DNA of 64,000 nt from Oceanobacillus halophilus (GTDB taxonomy: Bacteria > Bacillota > Bacilli > Bacillales > Amphibacillaceae): positions 186,001-250,000 of the forward strand of contig NZ_RBZP01000001.1 in assembly GCF_003628505.1 (NCBI RefSeq), written 5' to 3'. The translations under genes were made by a program, and so were the position numbers. The notes beneath the pieces are model-generated. The model made no database searches. It saw only the letters and a list, made by a program, of their open reading frames with translations, and was not told where the DNA came from. This document shows, piece after piece, positions 41,692-51,779 of this stretch (its first letter is position 1; each line of letters begins with the position of its first letter).

Positions 41692-43353
41692 GTGACGGTT
41701 GAAAAGATTAACGGCGTTGTATTAACACAAATGATTTTAACTGGTGCACACCATTTAACCAATAACGCCAAAAAAATAGATGCTTTAAATGTCTTTCCGG
41801 TTCCTGATGGTGATACAGGGACTAATATGAATTTATCCATGACTTCAGGAGCTGGTGAAGTAAAAAAAATAAATAGTGACCATGCTTCGGATGTTGCAAA
41901 TGCATTTTCAAAAGGTTTGCTGATGGGAGCTAGAGGAAACTCTGGTGTTATTTTATCCCAAATATTTCGAGGGTTTGCAAAAGGAATGGATAAAAAAGAA
42001 AGTTTAACTGCTGAGGACTTTGCTGAAGCAGTACAATCTGGTGTTAATACTGCTTATAAAGCAGTAATGAAGCCAGTGGAAGGAACCATTTTGACGGTTG
42101 CAAAAGATGCTGGGAAAGAAGCAGTTAATGCGGCCAAATCGGAAAAAGATATAATTGTTTTAATGGAAAAAATTCTAACAGAAGCAAAAGCTTCATTAAA
42201 AAGAACTCCGGATCTATTGCCAGTTCTTAAAGAAGTGGGTGTTGTCGATTCTGGTGGACAAGGCCTAGTAACTATTTATGAAGGTTTCTTAGCTGCATTA
42301 AAAGGGGAAGAGCTTCCTGAAGATACTTCCGATATTGATATGGAAGACATGGTCAATGCAGAACATCATAAAGTTACGCAAGACTTTATGGATACTTCTG
42401 AAATTGTCTATGGTTATTGTACAGAGTTTATGGTCAAATTTGAAGAGGATAAACTTGCTAATAATCCTTTTAATGAACAAGAGTTTCGTAATGAATTAAG
42501 TGAATTAGGCGATTCTCTATTAGTTGTATCTGATGAAGATATTGTGAAGGTACACGTGCATTCAGAAACACCTGGGACTTGTTTGACTCTAGGTCAGCGT
42601 TTCGGGAGTTTGATAAATATGAAGATTGAAAATATGCGTGAGCAACACACGGCAATTGTAGGCGATAAACCAACCAAAGCAACTCCAAAAGAAAAGAAAG
42701 ATTATGCGATTGTTACAGTGGCCATGGGTAAAGGGATTAAAGGTTTGCTTGAAAGCCTTGGTGCATCGGTTGTAATTGAAGGTGGTCAAACGATGAATCC
42801 AAGTACCCAAGATATTGCAGATGCTATTAAGCAAGCAAATGCGCATAATGTTATTGTCTTACCAAACAATAAAAACATTCGTATGGCCGCAGATCAAGCT
42901 GCAGAAATTGCAGAGGATAATGTAGCGGTTGTCCCAACAACAACTATTCCCCAAGGGATAAGCGCTATGCTAGCATTCCATCCTGATGCGGATTTATCTT
43001 CTAATCAACAAGCAATGGATGAAGCTAGAAAACACGTTAAAACTGGTCAGGTAACTTATGCAGTTCGAGATACACAAATCGAAGGAATAACTATAGAAAA
43101 AGGGAATTACATGGGTATTGTAGATGGAAATATTAAAGCTACACATGCTGATCAAAAAGAAGCAGTCAAATTATTACTACAAGAAATGATCACCGAAGAT
43201 GATGAGATCTTAACCATCTTATATGGAGAAGATGCTGATTCAGAAGAAGTTGAAGAACTTGTAAGTTTTGTTGAAGAGAACTATGAAGATGTAGAAATTG
43301 AAGTTCATAGTGGAAATCAGCCAATATATTCCTATATATTTTCAGTTGAATAA
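41692..43353 (+). CDS. fakA: Fatty acid kinase catalytic subunit FakA (YloV)
   Basis: Phosphorylates fatty acids delivered by FakB carriers, letting exogenous fatty acids enter phospholipid synthesis. The 553-residue protein has an N-terminal DhaL kinase domain with the Mg-ATP motif FPVPDGDTGTNMN near 35-47 and MGARGNSGVILSQIF near 78-92, a middle domain, and a C-terminal EDD-like (DegV-related) domain. It starts at GTG 41692 after GAGGAGG. A clear terminator follows. Its product feeds the same pathway as plsX and fapR encoded downstream. Confidence 0.92.
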   Translation: MTVEKINGVVLTQMILTGAHHLTNNAKKIDALNVFPVPDGDTGTNMNLSMTSGAGEVKKINSDHASDVANAFSKGLLMGARGNSGVILSQIFRGFAKGMDKKESLTAEDFAEAVQSGVNTAYKAVMKPVEGTILTVAKDAGKEAVNAAKSEKDIIVLMEKILTEAKASLKRTPDLLPVLKEVGVVDSGGQGLVTIYEGFLAALKGEELPEDTSDIDMEDMVNAEHHKVTQDFMDTSEIVYGYCTEFMVKFEEDKLANNPFNEQEFRNELSELGDSLLVVSDEDIVKVHVHSETPGTCLTLGQRFGSLINMKIENMREQHTAIVGDKPTKATPKEKKDYAIVTVAMGKGIKGLLESLGASVVIEGGQTMNPSTQDIADAIKQANAHNVIVLPNNKNIRMAADQAAEIAEDNVAVVPTTTIPQGISAMLAFHPDADLSSNQQAMDEARKHVKTGQVTYAVRDTQIEGITIEKGNYMGIVDGNIKATHADQKEAVKLLLQEMITEDDEILTILYGEDADSEEVEELVSFVEENYEDVEIEVHSGNQPIYSYIFSVE

Positions 43354-43371
43354 GCCTTGTATTTCCAATGA

Positions 43372-43410
43372 AAAATTCGTCCTTCTAAAAAGAAAGACGA
43401 ATTTTTTATT
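43372..43410 (+). terminator. Rho-independent terminator after fakA
   Basis: AAATTCGTC and GACGAATTT form a perfect stem followed by a T run, ending the yloU-fakA unit. Confidence 0.87.
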
Positions 43411-43501
43411 TTACGGAGGAAATGTGCATATAGTTAAACAAGGATTAATTAACCAAATCTATAAATGCTTATTACAATACTTTTTGATATAATTTACAAT
43501 A

Positions 43502-43528
43502 ACTAGCCTTTATAATCAAAAGGCTAGT
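43502..43528. promoter_or_regulatory. Perfect inverted repeat upstream of sdaAB
   Basis: ACTAGCCTT (43502-43510) and AAGGCTAGT (43520-43528) are perfect inverted 9-mers separated by nine bases. They lie just downstream of a TATAAT at 43488-43493 and 21 bases before the sdaAB start codon. The position fits an operator or a 5' hairpin; no T run follows, so it is not a terminator. Confidence 0.5.
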
Positions 43529-43549
43529 AAGAAAAGAGGTGTTTTAATC

Positions 43550-44212
43550 ATGAAATATAATTCTGTTTTTGATATTATTGGTCCGGTAATGATAGGGCCA
43601 TCAAGTTCACATACAGCTGGAGCTGCAAGAATAGGATTAGCTGCTCGCACTCTTTTTGGAAAACAGCCAAAATGGGCAAAAATTCATCTTTACGAGTCAT
43701 TTGCAAAAACCTATAAAGGCCATGGAACTGACTTTGCATTAGCTGGAGGATTATTAGGTTTTGCTACGGATGACTCAAGAATGAACAATGCTTTAAACTT
43801 AGCGAATGAAAAAGGATTACAAATAGAGTTTATTGAGGATAGCGCCTCAAGTAATCATCCAAATACTGCACGGCTCATTGTTGGTGATGACAATGAAAAA
43901 CTAGAATTAGTAGGAATTTCTATTGGTGGCGGAAAGGTTGAAATAACAGAATTAAATGGTTTTGACCTGCGATTATCTGGAAATCATCCTGCTATTTTAA
44001 TCATGCATAATGATAGATTTGGGGCAATTGCCTCTGTGACTAAAATCTTAGCAAAATATCAAATTAATATTGGACATATGGAAGTAAATCGAAAAGATGT
44101 GGGAAAAGAAGCACTCATGGTTATTGAAGTAGATCAAAATATCGATGATACCATTTTAAGAGAATTGCAGGAAGCTGACCATATTAATCGAATTACGAAG
44201 ATTGTGAGTTAA
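43550..44212 (+). CDS. sdaAB: L-serine dehydratase, beta subunit
   Basis: With SdaAA, deaminates L-serine to pyruvate and ammonia using a 4Fe-4S centre. The 220-residue subunit has the N-terminal motif GPVMIGPSSSHTAGAARIG and a C-terminal ACT domain (about 147-218; SVTKILAKYQINIGHMEV) that probably binds serine. AGAGGTG precedes the ATG. A perfect inverted repeat lies in its leader. sdaAA follows after 32 bases. Confidence 0.94.
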   Translation: MKYNSVFDIIGPVMIGPSSSHTAGAARIGLAARTLFGKQPKWAKIHLYESFAKTYKGHGTDFALAGGLLGFATDDSRMNNALNLANEKGLQIEFIEDSASSNHPNTARLIVGDDNEKLELVGISIGGGKVEITELNGFDLRLSGNHPAILIMHNDRFGAIASVTKILAKYQINIGHMEVNRKDVGKEALMVIEVDQNIDDTILRELQEADHINRITKIVS

Positions 44213-44244
44213 CCACTAAAAAGGTTAATAAGGAGGAGACTAAT

Positions 44245-45123
44245 ATGTTATTTCGAACAGTTTCTGAGCTAGTAGAGATTGCTGAAAAGGATGGTATTTC
44301 GATTTCTGAAGTGATGATACGACAGGAAATAGATGTAAAAGAAAAAACTAGAAAAGAACTATATGATGAAATGGAAAAAAACTTGCAGGTTATGGAAAGT
44401 GCTATTAGTGATTCTTTAAAAGGAGTGCAGTCCGTTACAGGTTTAACTGGAGGTGATGCGGTTTTAATTCAGAACTATATGGAACAGAAAACTCCTTTGT
44501 CCGGTAATTTGTTATTGGATGCAGTTAGTAAAGCCATGGGTACAAACGAAGTAAATGCGGCAATGGGTACTATTTGTGCTACTCCGACTGCTGGAAGTGC
44601 TGGTTGTGTTCCAGGTACGCTTTTTGCTGTGAAAAATCAGTTAAACCCTACTCGTGAGCAAATGATACGCTACTTGTTTACGGCTGGAGCATTTGGATTA
44701 GTAGTTGCTAACAATGCTTTTATATCTGGAGCCGCTGGAGGATGCCAAGCAGAAGTAGGATCAGCTGGAGCTATGGCAGCAGCGGCTATTGTTGAAATGG
44801 CCGGTGGAACGCCACAACAATCTGCTGAAGCATTTGCTATTACGTTGAAAAATATGCTTGGTTTAGTCTGTGACCCAGTTGCGGGACTCGTTGAAGTACC
44901 TTGTGTAAAAAGAAATGCGTTAGGTTCATCACAAGCAATTGTATCGGCGGACCTTGCATTAGCGGGGGTTACTAGTAGAATTCCGTGTGATGAGGTTATT
45001 GGAGCGATGTATCGTATAGGAAAACAAATGCCATCTGCTCTTCGTGAAACAGGTGAAGGTGGGCTGGCCGATACACCTACAGGCCGACTATTGAAAGAGA
45101 AAATATTTGGAATGTCCGTATAG
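44245..45123 (+). CDS. sdaAA: L-serine dehydratase, alpha subunit
   Basis: Catalytic partner of SdaAB (292 residues). The conserved cysteines that bind the oxygen-sensitive 4Fe-4S cluster are in ICATPTAGSAGCVPG near 112-126 and in LVCDPVAGLVEVPC near 211-224. AAGGAGGAG precedes the ATG. The order sdaAB-sdaAA-recG is the same as in B. subtilis. Confidence 0.95.
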   Translation: MLFRTVSELVEIAEKDGISISEVMIRQEIDVKEKTRKELYDEMEKNLQVMESAISDSLKGVQSVTGLTGGDAVLIQNYMEQKTPLSGNLLLDAVSKAMGTNEVNAAMGTICATPTAGSAGCVPGTLFAVKNQLNPTREQMIRYLFTAGAFGLVVANNAFISGAAGGCQAEVGSAGAMAAAAIVEMAGGTPQQSAEAFAITLKNMLGLVCDPVAGLVEVPCVKRNALGSSQAIVSADLALAGVTSRIPCDEVIGAMYRIGKQMPSALRETGEGGLADTPTGRLLKEKIFGMSV

Positions 45124-45137
45124 AAAGAGTGATTACA

Positions 45138-47171
45138 GTGCTTCAGAAACCGGTAAATAATTTAACAGGCGTAGGAGAAAAATACGAAGAAGATCTTGCA
45201 TTGCTTAATATATATACAATAGAGGATTTATTAAATTATTTTCCTTATCGTTATGATGTTTTTGAAATTAAACCCCTCGCTGAATTAATCCATGATGACA
45301 AAGTAACCATTGAGGGTAGGGTGATCTATGAGCCCTCCCTCCAATTTTATGGGAAGAGAAAATCAAGACTCACTTTTACAGTAGAGGTAGAAGGTGTTGC
45401 GGTGAAAGCAGTTATGTTCAATCGAGCATTTGCAAAAAAACAAATTCACAAGGATTCAACAATTACTTTAACAGGAAAATGGGATGCACACCGTCTGCAA
45501 ATTACTGTAAGCAACTATAAGATAGGTCCGGCAGAAGCCCAAACAAAAATTCAACCTATGTACTCGTTAAAGGGAAATATAAATAATATCAAGTTAACGA
45601 AAACAATACAGCAAGCTATAGACAAGTATTTAGGAGCAGTGGTTGAAATTTTACCAGAAAGGTATTTAAAATCCTATAAAATCCCCAACCGACAGACAGC
45701 GATTAAAACGATGCATTTCCCACCTAATCGCATCGCTCTAAAACACGCAAGAAGAAGGTTTATATTTGAAGAATTTTTGCTGTTTCAATTGAAAATGCAA
45801 TTACTGCGAAAATTGAAACGTGAAGCTACTCAAGGAAACACACAGCAATACGATTCGATGAAACTGCAGGAATTTATTCAGAGTTTTCCTTTTACATTAA
45901 CAAATGCTCAAAAAAAATCTTTAAATGAGATTCTAGTAGATATGAAATCTCCTTATCGAATGAATCGATTATTACAAGGTGATGTTGGGTCTGGAAAAAC
46001 AGCTGTTGCTGCTATTGGTTTATTTGCTTCGATAACCGCAGGAAAACAAGGAGCACTGATGGTGCCAACAGAGATTCTAGCAGAGCAGCATTATGAGTCC
46101 TTACAGGAATTATTTTCTGACAGAGCTAATATCGCCCTTTTAACTGGTTCAGTAAAAGGGAAGAAACGGAGGGAAATAGTAGAGGGAGTTGAAAACCATA
46201 CGATTGATATTGTGGTTGGTACCCATGCACTGATTCAGGATGATGTTTATTTTGCTGATTTAGGATTTGTAATTGTTGATGAACAGCACCGCTTTGGTGT
46301 TGAACAAAGACGCACGCTTAAAGATAAAGGTCTTCACCCCGATGTCTTATTTATGACAGCAACTCCTATTCCTAGGACGCTAGCTATAACAGCCTTTGGA
46401 GATATGGATGTTTCTGTAATTGATGAGATGCCTAAAGGAAGAAAAGAGATTGAGACATATTGGGCTAAGGAAAATATGTTGGAGAGAATATTGGGTATGA
46501 TTGAGAACCATGTTGCTGCTGGTGAACAAGCGTATGTTATTTGTCCCTTGATTGAGGAATCGGATAAATTAGATATACAGGATGCTGTTGATTTACATCA
46601 AAAATTAGTCGATATTTTCCCATCCGAAGTAAGAGTAGGATTAATGCATGGCAGACTTAAATCAGATGAAAAAGAACTGGTAATGAAACAATTCGCAGAT
46701 AATGAAATTCAAGTCCTTGTGTCTACTACCGTTGTAGAAGTTGGAGTTAATGTTCCCAATGCAACGATCATGGTCATTTATGATGCAGAGCGATTCGGGC
46801 TTTCTCAATTACATCAATTACGCGGAAGAGTTGGTCGAGGCAGTAAACAAAGCTACTGTATATTAATTGCTGACCCGAAAGGTGATGTTGGGAAGGAAAG
46901 AATGCGAATAATGACAGAAACCACAAATGGTTTCGAATTGTCGGAGCAAGATTTAAAACTGCGAGGCCCAGGTGATTTTTTTGGCAAAAAGCAAAGTGGG
47001 GTTCCAGAATTCAAAGTTGCTGATATGGTTCACGATTATAGAGCTCTCGAAACTGCAAGAGCGGACGCTCAGGAAATTATTGAGAAGAATTTATTAGACA
47101 ATGACGAAGAATTTTTCCAGTTAAAGCAATTACTATTGTCTGACTCAGCATTTTCCTCAACATTAGATTAA
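45138..47171 (+). CDS. recG: ATP-dependent DNA helicase RecG
   Basis: Branch-migrating helicase that reverses stalled forks and processes R-loops and Holliday junctions. The 677-residue protein has an N-terminal wedge/OB domain, Walker A GDVGSGKTAVA near 281-291, the Walker B box DEQH within VDEQHRFGVEQR, TATPIPRT, and the C-terminal motifs HQLRGRVGRG and GPGDFFGKKQSG. I prefer the GTG at 45138, since AAGAG at 45125-45129 gives it better spacing than the in-frame GTG at 45129. It starts 14 bases after sdaAA. Confidence 0.94.
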   Translation: MLQKPVNNLTGVGEKYEEDLALLNIYTIEDLLNYFPYRYDVFEIKPLAELIHDDKVTIEGRVIYEPSLQFYGKRKSRLTFTVEVEGVAVKAVMFNRAFAKKQIHKDSTITLTGKWDAHRLQITVSNYKIGPAEAQTKIQPMYSLKGNINNIKLTKTIQQAIDKYLGAVVEILPERYLKSYKIPNRQTAIKTMHFPPNRIALKHARRRFIFEEFLLFQLKMQLLRKLKREATQGNTQQYDSMKLQEFIQSFPFTLTNAQKKSLNEILVDMKSPYRMNRLLQGDVGSGKTAVAAIGLFASITAGKQGALMVPTEILAEQHYESLQELFSDRANIALLTGSVKGKKRREIVEGVENHTIDIVVGTHALIQDDVYFADLGFVIVDEQHRFGVEQRRTLKDKGLHPDVLFMTATPIPRTLAITAFGDMDVSVIDEMPKGRKEIETYWAKENMLERILGMIENHVAAGEQAYVICPLIEESDKLDIQDAVDLHQKLVDIFPSEVRVGLMHGRLKSDEKELVMKQFADNEIQVLVSTTVVEVGVNVPNATIMVIYDAERFGLSQLHQLRGRVGRGSKQSYCILIADPKGDVGKERMRIMTETTNGFELSEQDLKLRGPGDFFGKKQSGVPEFKVADMVHDYRALETARADAQEIIEKNLLDNDEEFFQLKQLLLSDSAFSSTLD

Positions 47172-47180
47172 TATCATTAC

Positions 47181-47209
47181 TTGCATAAAACAGCATGGTA
47201 TTATATATT
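47181..47209 (+). promoter_or_regulatory. Sigma-A promoter of the fapR operon
   Basis: TTGCAT at 47181-47186 and TATATT at 47204-47209 are exactly 17 bases apart. The predicted start near 47216 falls inside the putative FapR operator. Confidence 0.7.
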
Positions 47210-47212
47210 ACT

Positions 47213-47231
47213 ATTAGTACCAAGTCATAAC
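47213..47231. promoter_or_regulatory. Putative FapR operator
   Basis: ATTAGTACCAAGTCATAAC resembles the FapR palindrome (TTAGTACC half, two central bases, then a GTACTAA-like half in which AC is swapped to CA). It covers the predicted transcription start of fapR itself. This fits autorepression released by malonyl-CoA, as known in B. subtilis. Confidence 0.6.
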
Positions 47232-47337
47232 TATTAATTTGGAATTTGAATGATGTTTGTACATGCTAGGTTGTCCTAAACTTTGGGGCACTGTACGCAT
47301 AGAAAATTGAGAAAAGCTACGGATGGTGCGTGATAAC

Positions 47338-47928
47338 ATGAAACGATCTAAGACAGAACGACAAAGATTATTAAAAGAAAAAATAGAAGAAACTCCATTT
47401 ATAACGGATGAACAGCTAGCGGATTTTTTCTCTGTTAGTATCCAAACTATTCGACTTGATCGTATGGAGCTTTCTATACCAGAATTAAGAGAACGTATTA
47501 AATATGTTGCCACCAACCATTGGAATGAAACAGTAAAAGCATTGCCATTGGAAGAGGTAATAGGTGAAGTAATTGATCTTGAGTTGGACAAGCGTGCCAT
47601 TTCCATTCTAGACATACATTCTGATTTAGTTTTTTCAAGAAATAAAATTGCCCGTGGTCATCATTTGTTCGCACAGGCTAATTCTTTGGCTGTTGCAGTG
47701 ATCAATGATGAACTAGCTTTAACTGCTAAAGCAGACATTAAATTTACCCGTCAGGTAAAAGAAGGAGAGCGGGTTATTGCTAAAGCAAATGTGGAAGGTA
47801 ATGAAAAAGGTTTAACTATTGTAAAAGTTAATAGTTTCGTAGGAAGCGAAAAAGTATTTGCGGGTACTTTTCATATGTATCGTTCCAACGAAGAAAAAGG
47901 AGAAGACAATCATGAAATTAGCAATTGA
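47338..47928 (+). CDS. fapR: Transcriptional repressor of fatty-acid and phospholipid genes FapR
   Basis: Malonyl-CoA-responsive repressor of membrane-lipid genes. The 196-residue protein has an N-terminal helix-turn-helix ([20 protein letters not shown] near 29-48), a linker helix and a C-terminal hot-dog thioesterase-like domain with [19 protein letters not shown] use the ATG at 47338, matching the family N-terminus; the ATG at 47323 would add residues. It overlaps plsX by 17 bases. A FapR-like site and promoter lie about 110-160 bases upstream. Confidence 0.95.
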   Translation: MKRSKTERQRLLKEKIEETPFITDEQLADFFSVSIQTIRLDRMELSIPELRERIKYVATNHWNETVKALPLEEVIGEVIDLELDKRAISILDIHSDLVFSRNKIARGHHLFAQANSLAVAVINDELALTAKADIKFTRQVKEGERVIAKANVEGNEKGLTIVKVNSFVGSEKVFAGTFHMYRSNEEKGEDNHEISN

Positions 47929-48910
47929 TGCGATGGGAGGGGACCACGCGCCTACAGAAATTGTCATGGGTGCTGTGGAAGCTGTCTCTGAAATAAATGA
48001 TTTACATATAACGTTAGTAGGTGACGAGAAACAAATTACCCCATTGCTTAAGTCGTCCAAAAATATAGATGTAATTCATACAGAAGATGTTATTACAGGG
48101 GAGGATGAACCTGTTCGTGCTGTGCGACGTAAAAAAAACGCCTCTCTTGTTCTGACTGCTAAAGAGGTGAAAGAGGGGCGCGTTGATGCTTGTATTTCGG
48201 CAGGTAATACTGGGGCATTAATGAGTGCAGGATTATTTGTAGTTGGAAGAATACCTGGTATCGATAGACCTGCTTTAAGTCCAACTTTGCCTACTATTGA
48301 TGGAAAAGGGTTCTTACTATTAGATGTAGGAGCAAATGTAGACGCCAAACCACAACATCTTCTGCAATACGCCATTATGGGCTCGATTTATACGGAGAAT
48401 GTTCGTTCCATCCATAATCCAACGGTTGGTTTATTAAACGTTGGAACGGAAGATGGCAAAGGCAGTGAGCTAACAAAAAAAGCTTTTAAATTACTGAAAG
48501 ATGCTCCGATTAACTTCGTTGGAAATGTGGAAGCTCGTGATTTGTTAGATGGTGTTGCTGATGTTGTTGTTACGGATGGTTTTAGTGGAAATATTGCTCT
48601 CAAAACTATTGAAGGTACAGCTGGTGCACTATTTAGTATCTTAAAAGAGACGATGATGTCCTCCATGAAGACAAAATTTGGTGCAATTTTATTAAAAAAT
48701 GACTTAAAAGGATTAAAGGGCAAACTTGATTATTCTGAGTATGGTGGAGCAGGGCTATTTGGGTTGGCTGCACCTGTAATCAAAGCACACGGATCATCGA
48801 ATCGCCGGGCTATTGTTAGTGCGATTAAACAGGCTAAATATATGGTAGATCATGATGTGACCAATACGATTAAGACGACGGTTGAAAGTATGGAATTAGA
48901 GAAGGAGTGA
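47912..48910 (+). CDS. plsX: Acyl-ACP:phosphate acyltransferase PlsX
   Basis: Makes acyl-phosphate for PlsY, the first step of phosphatidic acid synthesis. The 332-residue protein starts [18 protein letters not shown] at the ATG at 47912, behind AAAGGAG (47896-47902); the longer frame from 47858 is inside fapR. Further family stretches are [12 protein letters not shown] near 95-106 and [13 protein letters not shown] near 211-223. It overlaps fapR and is followed by fabD after four bases. Confidence 0.96.
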   Translation: MKLAIDAMGGDHAPTEIVMGAVEAVSEINDLHITLVGDEKQITPLLKSSKNIDVIHTEDVITGEDEPVRAVRRKKNASLVLTAKEVKEGRVDACISAGNTGALMSAGLFVVGRIPGIDRPALSPTLPTIDGKGFLLLDVGANVDAKPQHLLQYAIMGSIYTENVRSIHNPTVGLLNVGTEDGKGSELTKKAFKLLKDAPINFVGNVEARDLLDGVADVVVTDGFSGNIALKTIEGTAGALFSILKETMMSSMKTKFGAILLKNDLKGLKGKLDYSEYGGAGLFGLAAPVIKAHGSSNRRAIVSAIKQAKYMVDHDVTNTIKTTVESMELEKE

Positions 48911-48914
48911 GTGT

Positions 48915-49853
48915 ATGAAACGCGTAGCATTTATGTTTCCAGGTCAGGGTTCACAGGACATAGGAATGGGGAAAGAATTTTATGATTCTTTTCCAGAAGT
49001 TAAAGAGCTTTTTGAACGCGGGAATGAATTACTGGATGTGGATATTACTAAAGTAATGTTTGAAGGTCCAAAAGAAACACTGACTGAGACAGAGAATGCC
49101 CAGCCTGCATTGTTGCTGTCTAGTATCGCCATCCACCAGTTATTGATTAACAATGGTGTTGAACCAGCAATGACAGTTGGTCATAGTTTAGGGGAGTATA
49201 GTGCACTTGTCGCATCTGAGGCTATTAAAATAGAAAATGCACTGCCATTAGTTGCAACAAGAGGAAGACTGATGGAAGAGGCATTTCCAAAAGGTCAAGG
49301 TACGATGGCAGCTGTACTAGGGCTAAAGGCAGACGACATAAAGAGTACGATAGAATCAATCACCGACGAAATAGTTGATATTGCTAATTTGAATTGTCCC
49401 GGTCAAGTAGTTATTTCTGGAACAAGAGAAGGGATAAACCAAGCAAAAGATTTATTAAAGGAAAATGGTGCAAAACGTGTACTTCCACTTAATGTTAGTG
49501 GTCCATTTCATTCCCGATTGATGAAGGCAGCGAATGAAGAGTTTTCTAGATATTTGAATCAAATAGAAATTAAGGATGCCAAAACACCTGTTTTTGCAAA
49601 TGTATCAGCTAATCGTGTAACGCATAAAGAAGAAATTAAGGATCTTCTAATTAAACAATTGTATTCACCTGTTAGATTTGAAGAATCTGTTCGAAACATG
49701 ATAGATGAAGGTGTAGATGCATTTGTAGAAGTTGGTAATGGAAAAGTTCTTACTGGTTTACTTAAAAAAATTAATAGACGTATACCATCTTTTGCGGTGC
49801 AAGATATCGAATCCATGAATAAATTCATCGCATGGTATAGGGAGGAAAATTAA
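48915..49853 (+). CDS. fabD: Malonyl-CoA:ACP transacylase
   Basis: Loads malonyl groups onto ACP for chain elongation. The 312-residue protein has the N-terminal FPGQGSQ motif, the Ser91 nucleophile in GHSLGEYSA and the catalytic His in SGPFHSRLM near 196-204. It sits between plsX and fabG with a one-base overlap to fabG, the conserved FapR-regulated order. Confidence 0.96.
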   Translation: MKRVAFMFPGQGSQDIGMGKEFYDSFPEVKELFERGNELLDVDITKVMFEGPKETLTETENAQPALLLSSIAIHQLLINNGVEPAMTVGHSLGEYSALVASEAIKIENALPLVATRGRLMEEAFPKGQGTMAAVLGLKADDIKSTIESITDEIVDIANLNCPGQVVISGTREGINQAKDLLKENGAKRVLPLNVSGPFHSRLMKAANEEFSRYLNQIEIKDAKTPVFANVSANRVTHKEEIKDLLIKQLYSPVRFEESVRNMIDEGVDAFVEVGNGKVLTGLLKKINRRIPSFAVQDIESMNKFIAWYREEN

Positions 49854-50593
49854 TGTTACAAGGGAAAAATGCTTTAGTGACTGGAGCATCACGTGGAATT
49901 GGAAGAGCAATAGCAATTGAGCTAGCCAGTAAAGGTGCCAATGTGGTTGTGAATTATGCAGGTAGTGAAGCAAAGGCGCAAACAGTAGTTGAAGAAATCA
50001 AAGCTTTGGGTGTGAAAACATTTAAGATACAAGCTAATGTTGCGAACGAATCTGAAGTGAAAGCGATGGTTAAAGAAGTCACTTCAGAATTTGGCAGTCT
50101 GGATATACTAGTAAATAATGCAGGTATTACTCGTGATAATTTAATCATGCGAATGAAAGAGGATGAATTTGACCAAGTTATTAACACGAACCTTAAAGGA
50201 GTATTTACTTGTACCAAAGCGGTATCAAGACAAATGATGAAGCAAAGGGCCGGACGAATTATAAATATTGCTTCTATTGTGGGCGTTGCCGGAAATCCAG
50301 GCCAAGCAAACTATGTAGCAGCTAAAGCAGGGGTTATTGGCTTAACGAAAACTACAGCAAAAGAATTTGCATCACGAAATATCTTAGTGAACGCTGTAGC
50401 ACCTGGTTTTATTTCAACAGATATGACAGAAGAACTGTCAGAAGAACAAAAAAAAGCTATGCTCGAAATGATACCATTAGCAAAATTGGGACAACCTGAA
50501 GATGTAGCAAGAGTAGTCCGTTTCCTTGCATCTGAAGACGCAAATTATATCACTGGACAAACTATTCACATCGATGGTGGCATGGTGATGTAA
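49853..50593 (+). CDS. fabG: 3-oxoacyl-ACP reductase
   Basis: NADPH-dependent reduction of beta-ketoacyl-ACP. The 246-residue short-chain dehydrogenase has the nucleotide motif [12 protein letters not shown] near 9-20, NNAG near 87, the Ser-Tyr-Lys catalytic set (SIVG, then YVAAK near 152-156) and a C-terminal [18 protein letters not shown] precedes the ATG. A 172-base gap with a TATACT box separates it from acpP. Confidence 0.96.
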   Translation: MLQGKNALVTGASRGIGRAIAIELASKGANVVVNYAGSEAKAQTVVEEIKALGVKTFKIQANVANESEVKAMVKEVTSEFGSLDILVNNAGITRDNLIMRMKEDEFDQVINTNLKGVFTCTKAVSRQMMKQRAGRIINIASIVGVAGNPGQANYVAAKAGVIGLTKTTAKEFASRNILVNAVAPGFISTDMTEELSEEQKKAMLEMIPLAKLGQPEDVARVVRFLASEDANYITGQTIHIDGGMVM

Positions 50594-50765
50594 TGATGAA
50601 TTTATACTAATATCATGCAGTCTTTCATGTCGTAAATGTATCAATCATTTTTAGAAAAAGTCTTCTAACTAAAAACGCAAATAGAAATGTATAGTATTCT
50701 TATTAAGTTTTTACTAGTACTTTTCCAAAAAATTTACTATACTACTTGAAGGGAGGTGATGAAGG

Positions 50766-51002
50766 ATGGCAGATGTATTCGACCGTGTAAAAGCTATTAT
50801 TGTAGATCGTTTAGATGTAGAAGAAGAAAAAATTACACTTGAAGCCTCTTTTAAAGATGACCTTGAAGCAGATTCTCTAGATGTGGTTGAGCTTGTTATG
50901 GAGCTTGAAGATGAATTTGATATGGAAATCGCCGATGAGGAAGCTGAAAAAATTAATACAGTAGGGGATGCTGTTAATTACATAAACAGTAAACAATCCT
51001 AA
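50766..51002 (+). CDS. acpP: Acyl carrier protein
   Basis: 78-residue acidic carrier for fatty-acid synthesis. The phosphopantetheine attachment site is Ser37 in [18 protein letters not shown] very strong GGGAGGTGATGAAGG region lies upstream of the ATG, in keeping with high expression. A TATACT box near 50739 suggests its own promoter in addition to read-through from fabG. The SMC-interacting and RNase III genes follow, as is usual. Confidence 0.97.
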   Translation: MADVFDRVKAIIVDRLDVEEEKITLEASFKDDLEADSLDVVELVMELEDEFDMEIADEEAEKINTVGDAVNYINSKQS

Positions 51003-51009
51003 AAATAGA

Positions 51010-51037
51010 GAAAGTCTCGCGTTAGCGAGACTTTCCG
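51010..51037 (+). terminator. Hairpin between acpP and rnc
   Basis: GAAAGTCTCGC and GCGAGACTTTC form a perfect 11-bp stem with a four-base GTTA loop. The T run after it is poor (CGTATCTTTA), so it may be a partial terminator or an mRNA-stabilising hairpin that separates the abundant acpP message from rnc. Confidence 0.6.
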
Positions 51038-51062
51038 TATCTTTAATAGAGAGGTGACAGGT

Positions 51063-51746
51063 ATGGACGTAGAACAACTGGAGCAACAATTAAACCTTTC
51101 ATTTAATAATCATGAATTAATTAAACAGGCTTTTACCCATTCATCTTATGTGAATGAGCATCGGAAGGAAGTTTTTTCAGATAATGAGCGCTTGGAATTT
51201 TTAGGAGATGCTGTCCTTGAATTAGGTGTTTCCCAGTATTTATTCCGTAAAAATAAGAAAATGCCAGAAGGAGAAATGACAAAACTTCGAGCAGCAATTG
51301 TTTGCGAACCTTCTTTAATGAATTTTGCCCAAGATTTACACTTTGGTAAATATTTATTGCTCGGAAAAGGGGAAGAACAAACAGGTGGTAGAGAGCGTCC
51401 TGCTATTTTAGCAGATGTTTTTGAAGCATTTCTCGGTGCGCTATACCTTGATCAAGGATTTGAACAGGCTCTTCAATTTCTGGAAGAACATGTATTCCCT
51501 AAAATAAAATCTGGTACTTTTTCGCATGCGATGGATTATAAAAGTCAGTTGCAGGAATATATTCAGCAGTATAAGAATGGCAGTATAGAATATAAAATTG
51601 TTGATGAAAAAGGTCCTTCTCACAACAAAGAATTTATAGCAAATGTACGTATTAACGATGAAATTACCGGCGAAGGAATTGGCAGAACCAAAAAAGAAGC
51701 GGAGCAACGTGCGGCTAAAAAAGCATTAGATAAATTTCACGCATGA
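51063..51746 (+). CDS. rnc: Ribonuclease III
   Basis: Double-strand-specific endoribonuclease for rRNA and mRNA processing. The 227-residue protein has the catalytic signature [14 protein letters not shown] near 41-54 and a C-terminal dsRNA-binding domain from about 155 ([11 protein letters not shown] ... [18 protein letters not shown]). I use the ATG at 51063 after GAGGTGA; the in-frame GTG at 51054 lies in that site. In B. subtilis rnc joins smc and ftsY directly; here a small minus-strand gene intervenes. Confidence 0.95.
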   Translation: MDVEQLEQQLNLSFNNHELIKQAFTHSSYVNEHRKEVFSDNERLEFLGDAVLELGVSQYLFRKNKKMPEGEMTKLRAAIVCEPSLMNFAQDLHFGKYLLLGKGEEQTGGRERPAILADVFEAFLGALYLDQGFEQALQFLEEHVFPKIKSGTFSHAMDYKSQLQEYIQQYKNGSIEYKIVDEKGPSHNKEFIANVRINDEITGEGIGRTKKEAEQRAAKKALDKFHA

Positions 51747-51778
51747 AAAAGCGGCTGTCCATGGAACAGCCGCTTTTC
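51747..51778. terminator. Bidirectional terminator between rnc and the UPF0435 gene
   Basis: AAAAGCGGCTGT and ACAGCCGCTTTT form a perfect stem with an A run on one side and a T run on the other, placed between two converging genes. Confidence 0.9.
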
Positions 51779-51779
51779 T

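Noticed and set aside
47214-47615. 133-codon minus-strand frame covering the fapR promoter and start
   Set aside because: It runs antisense to fapR and to the promoter/operator; no family similarity.
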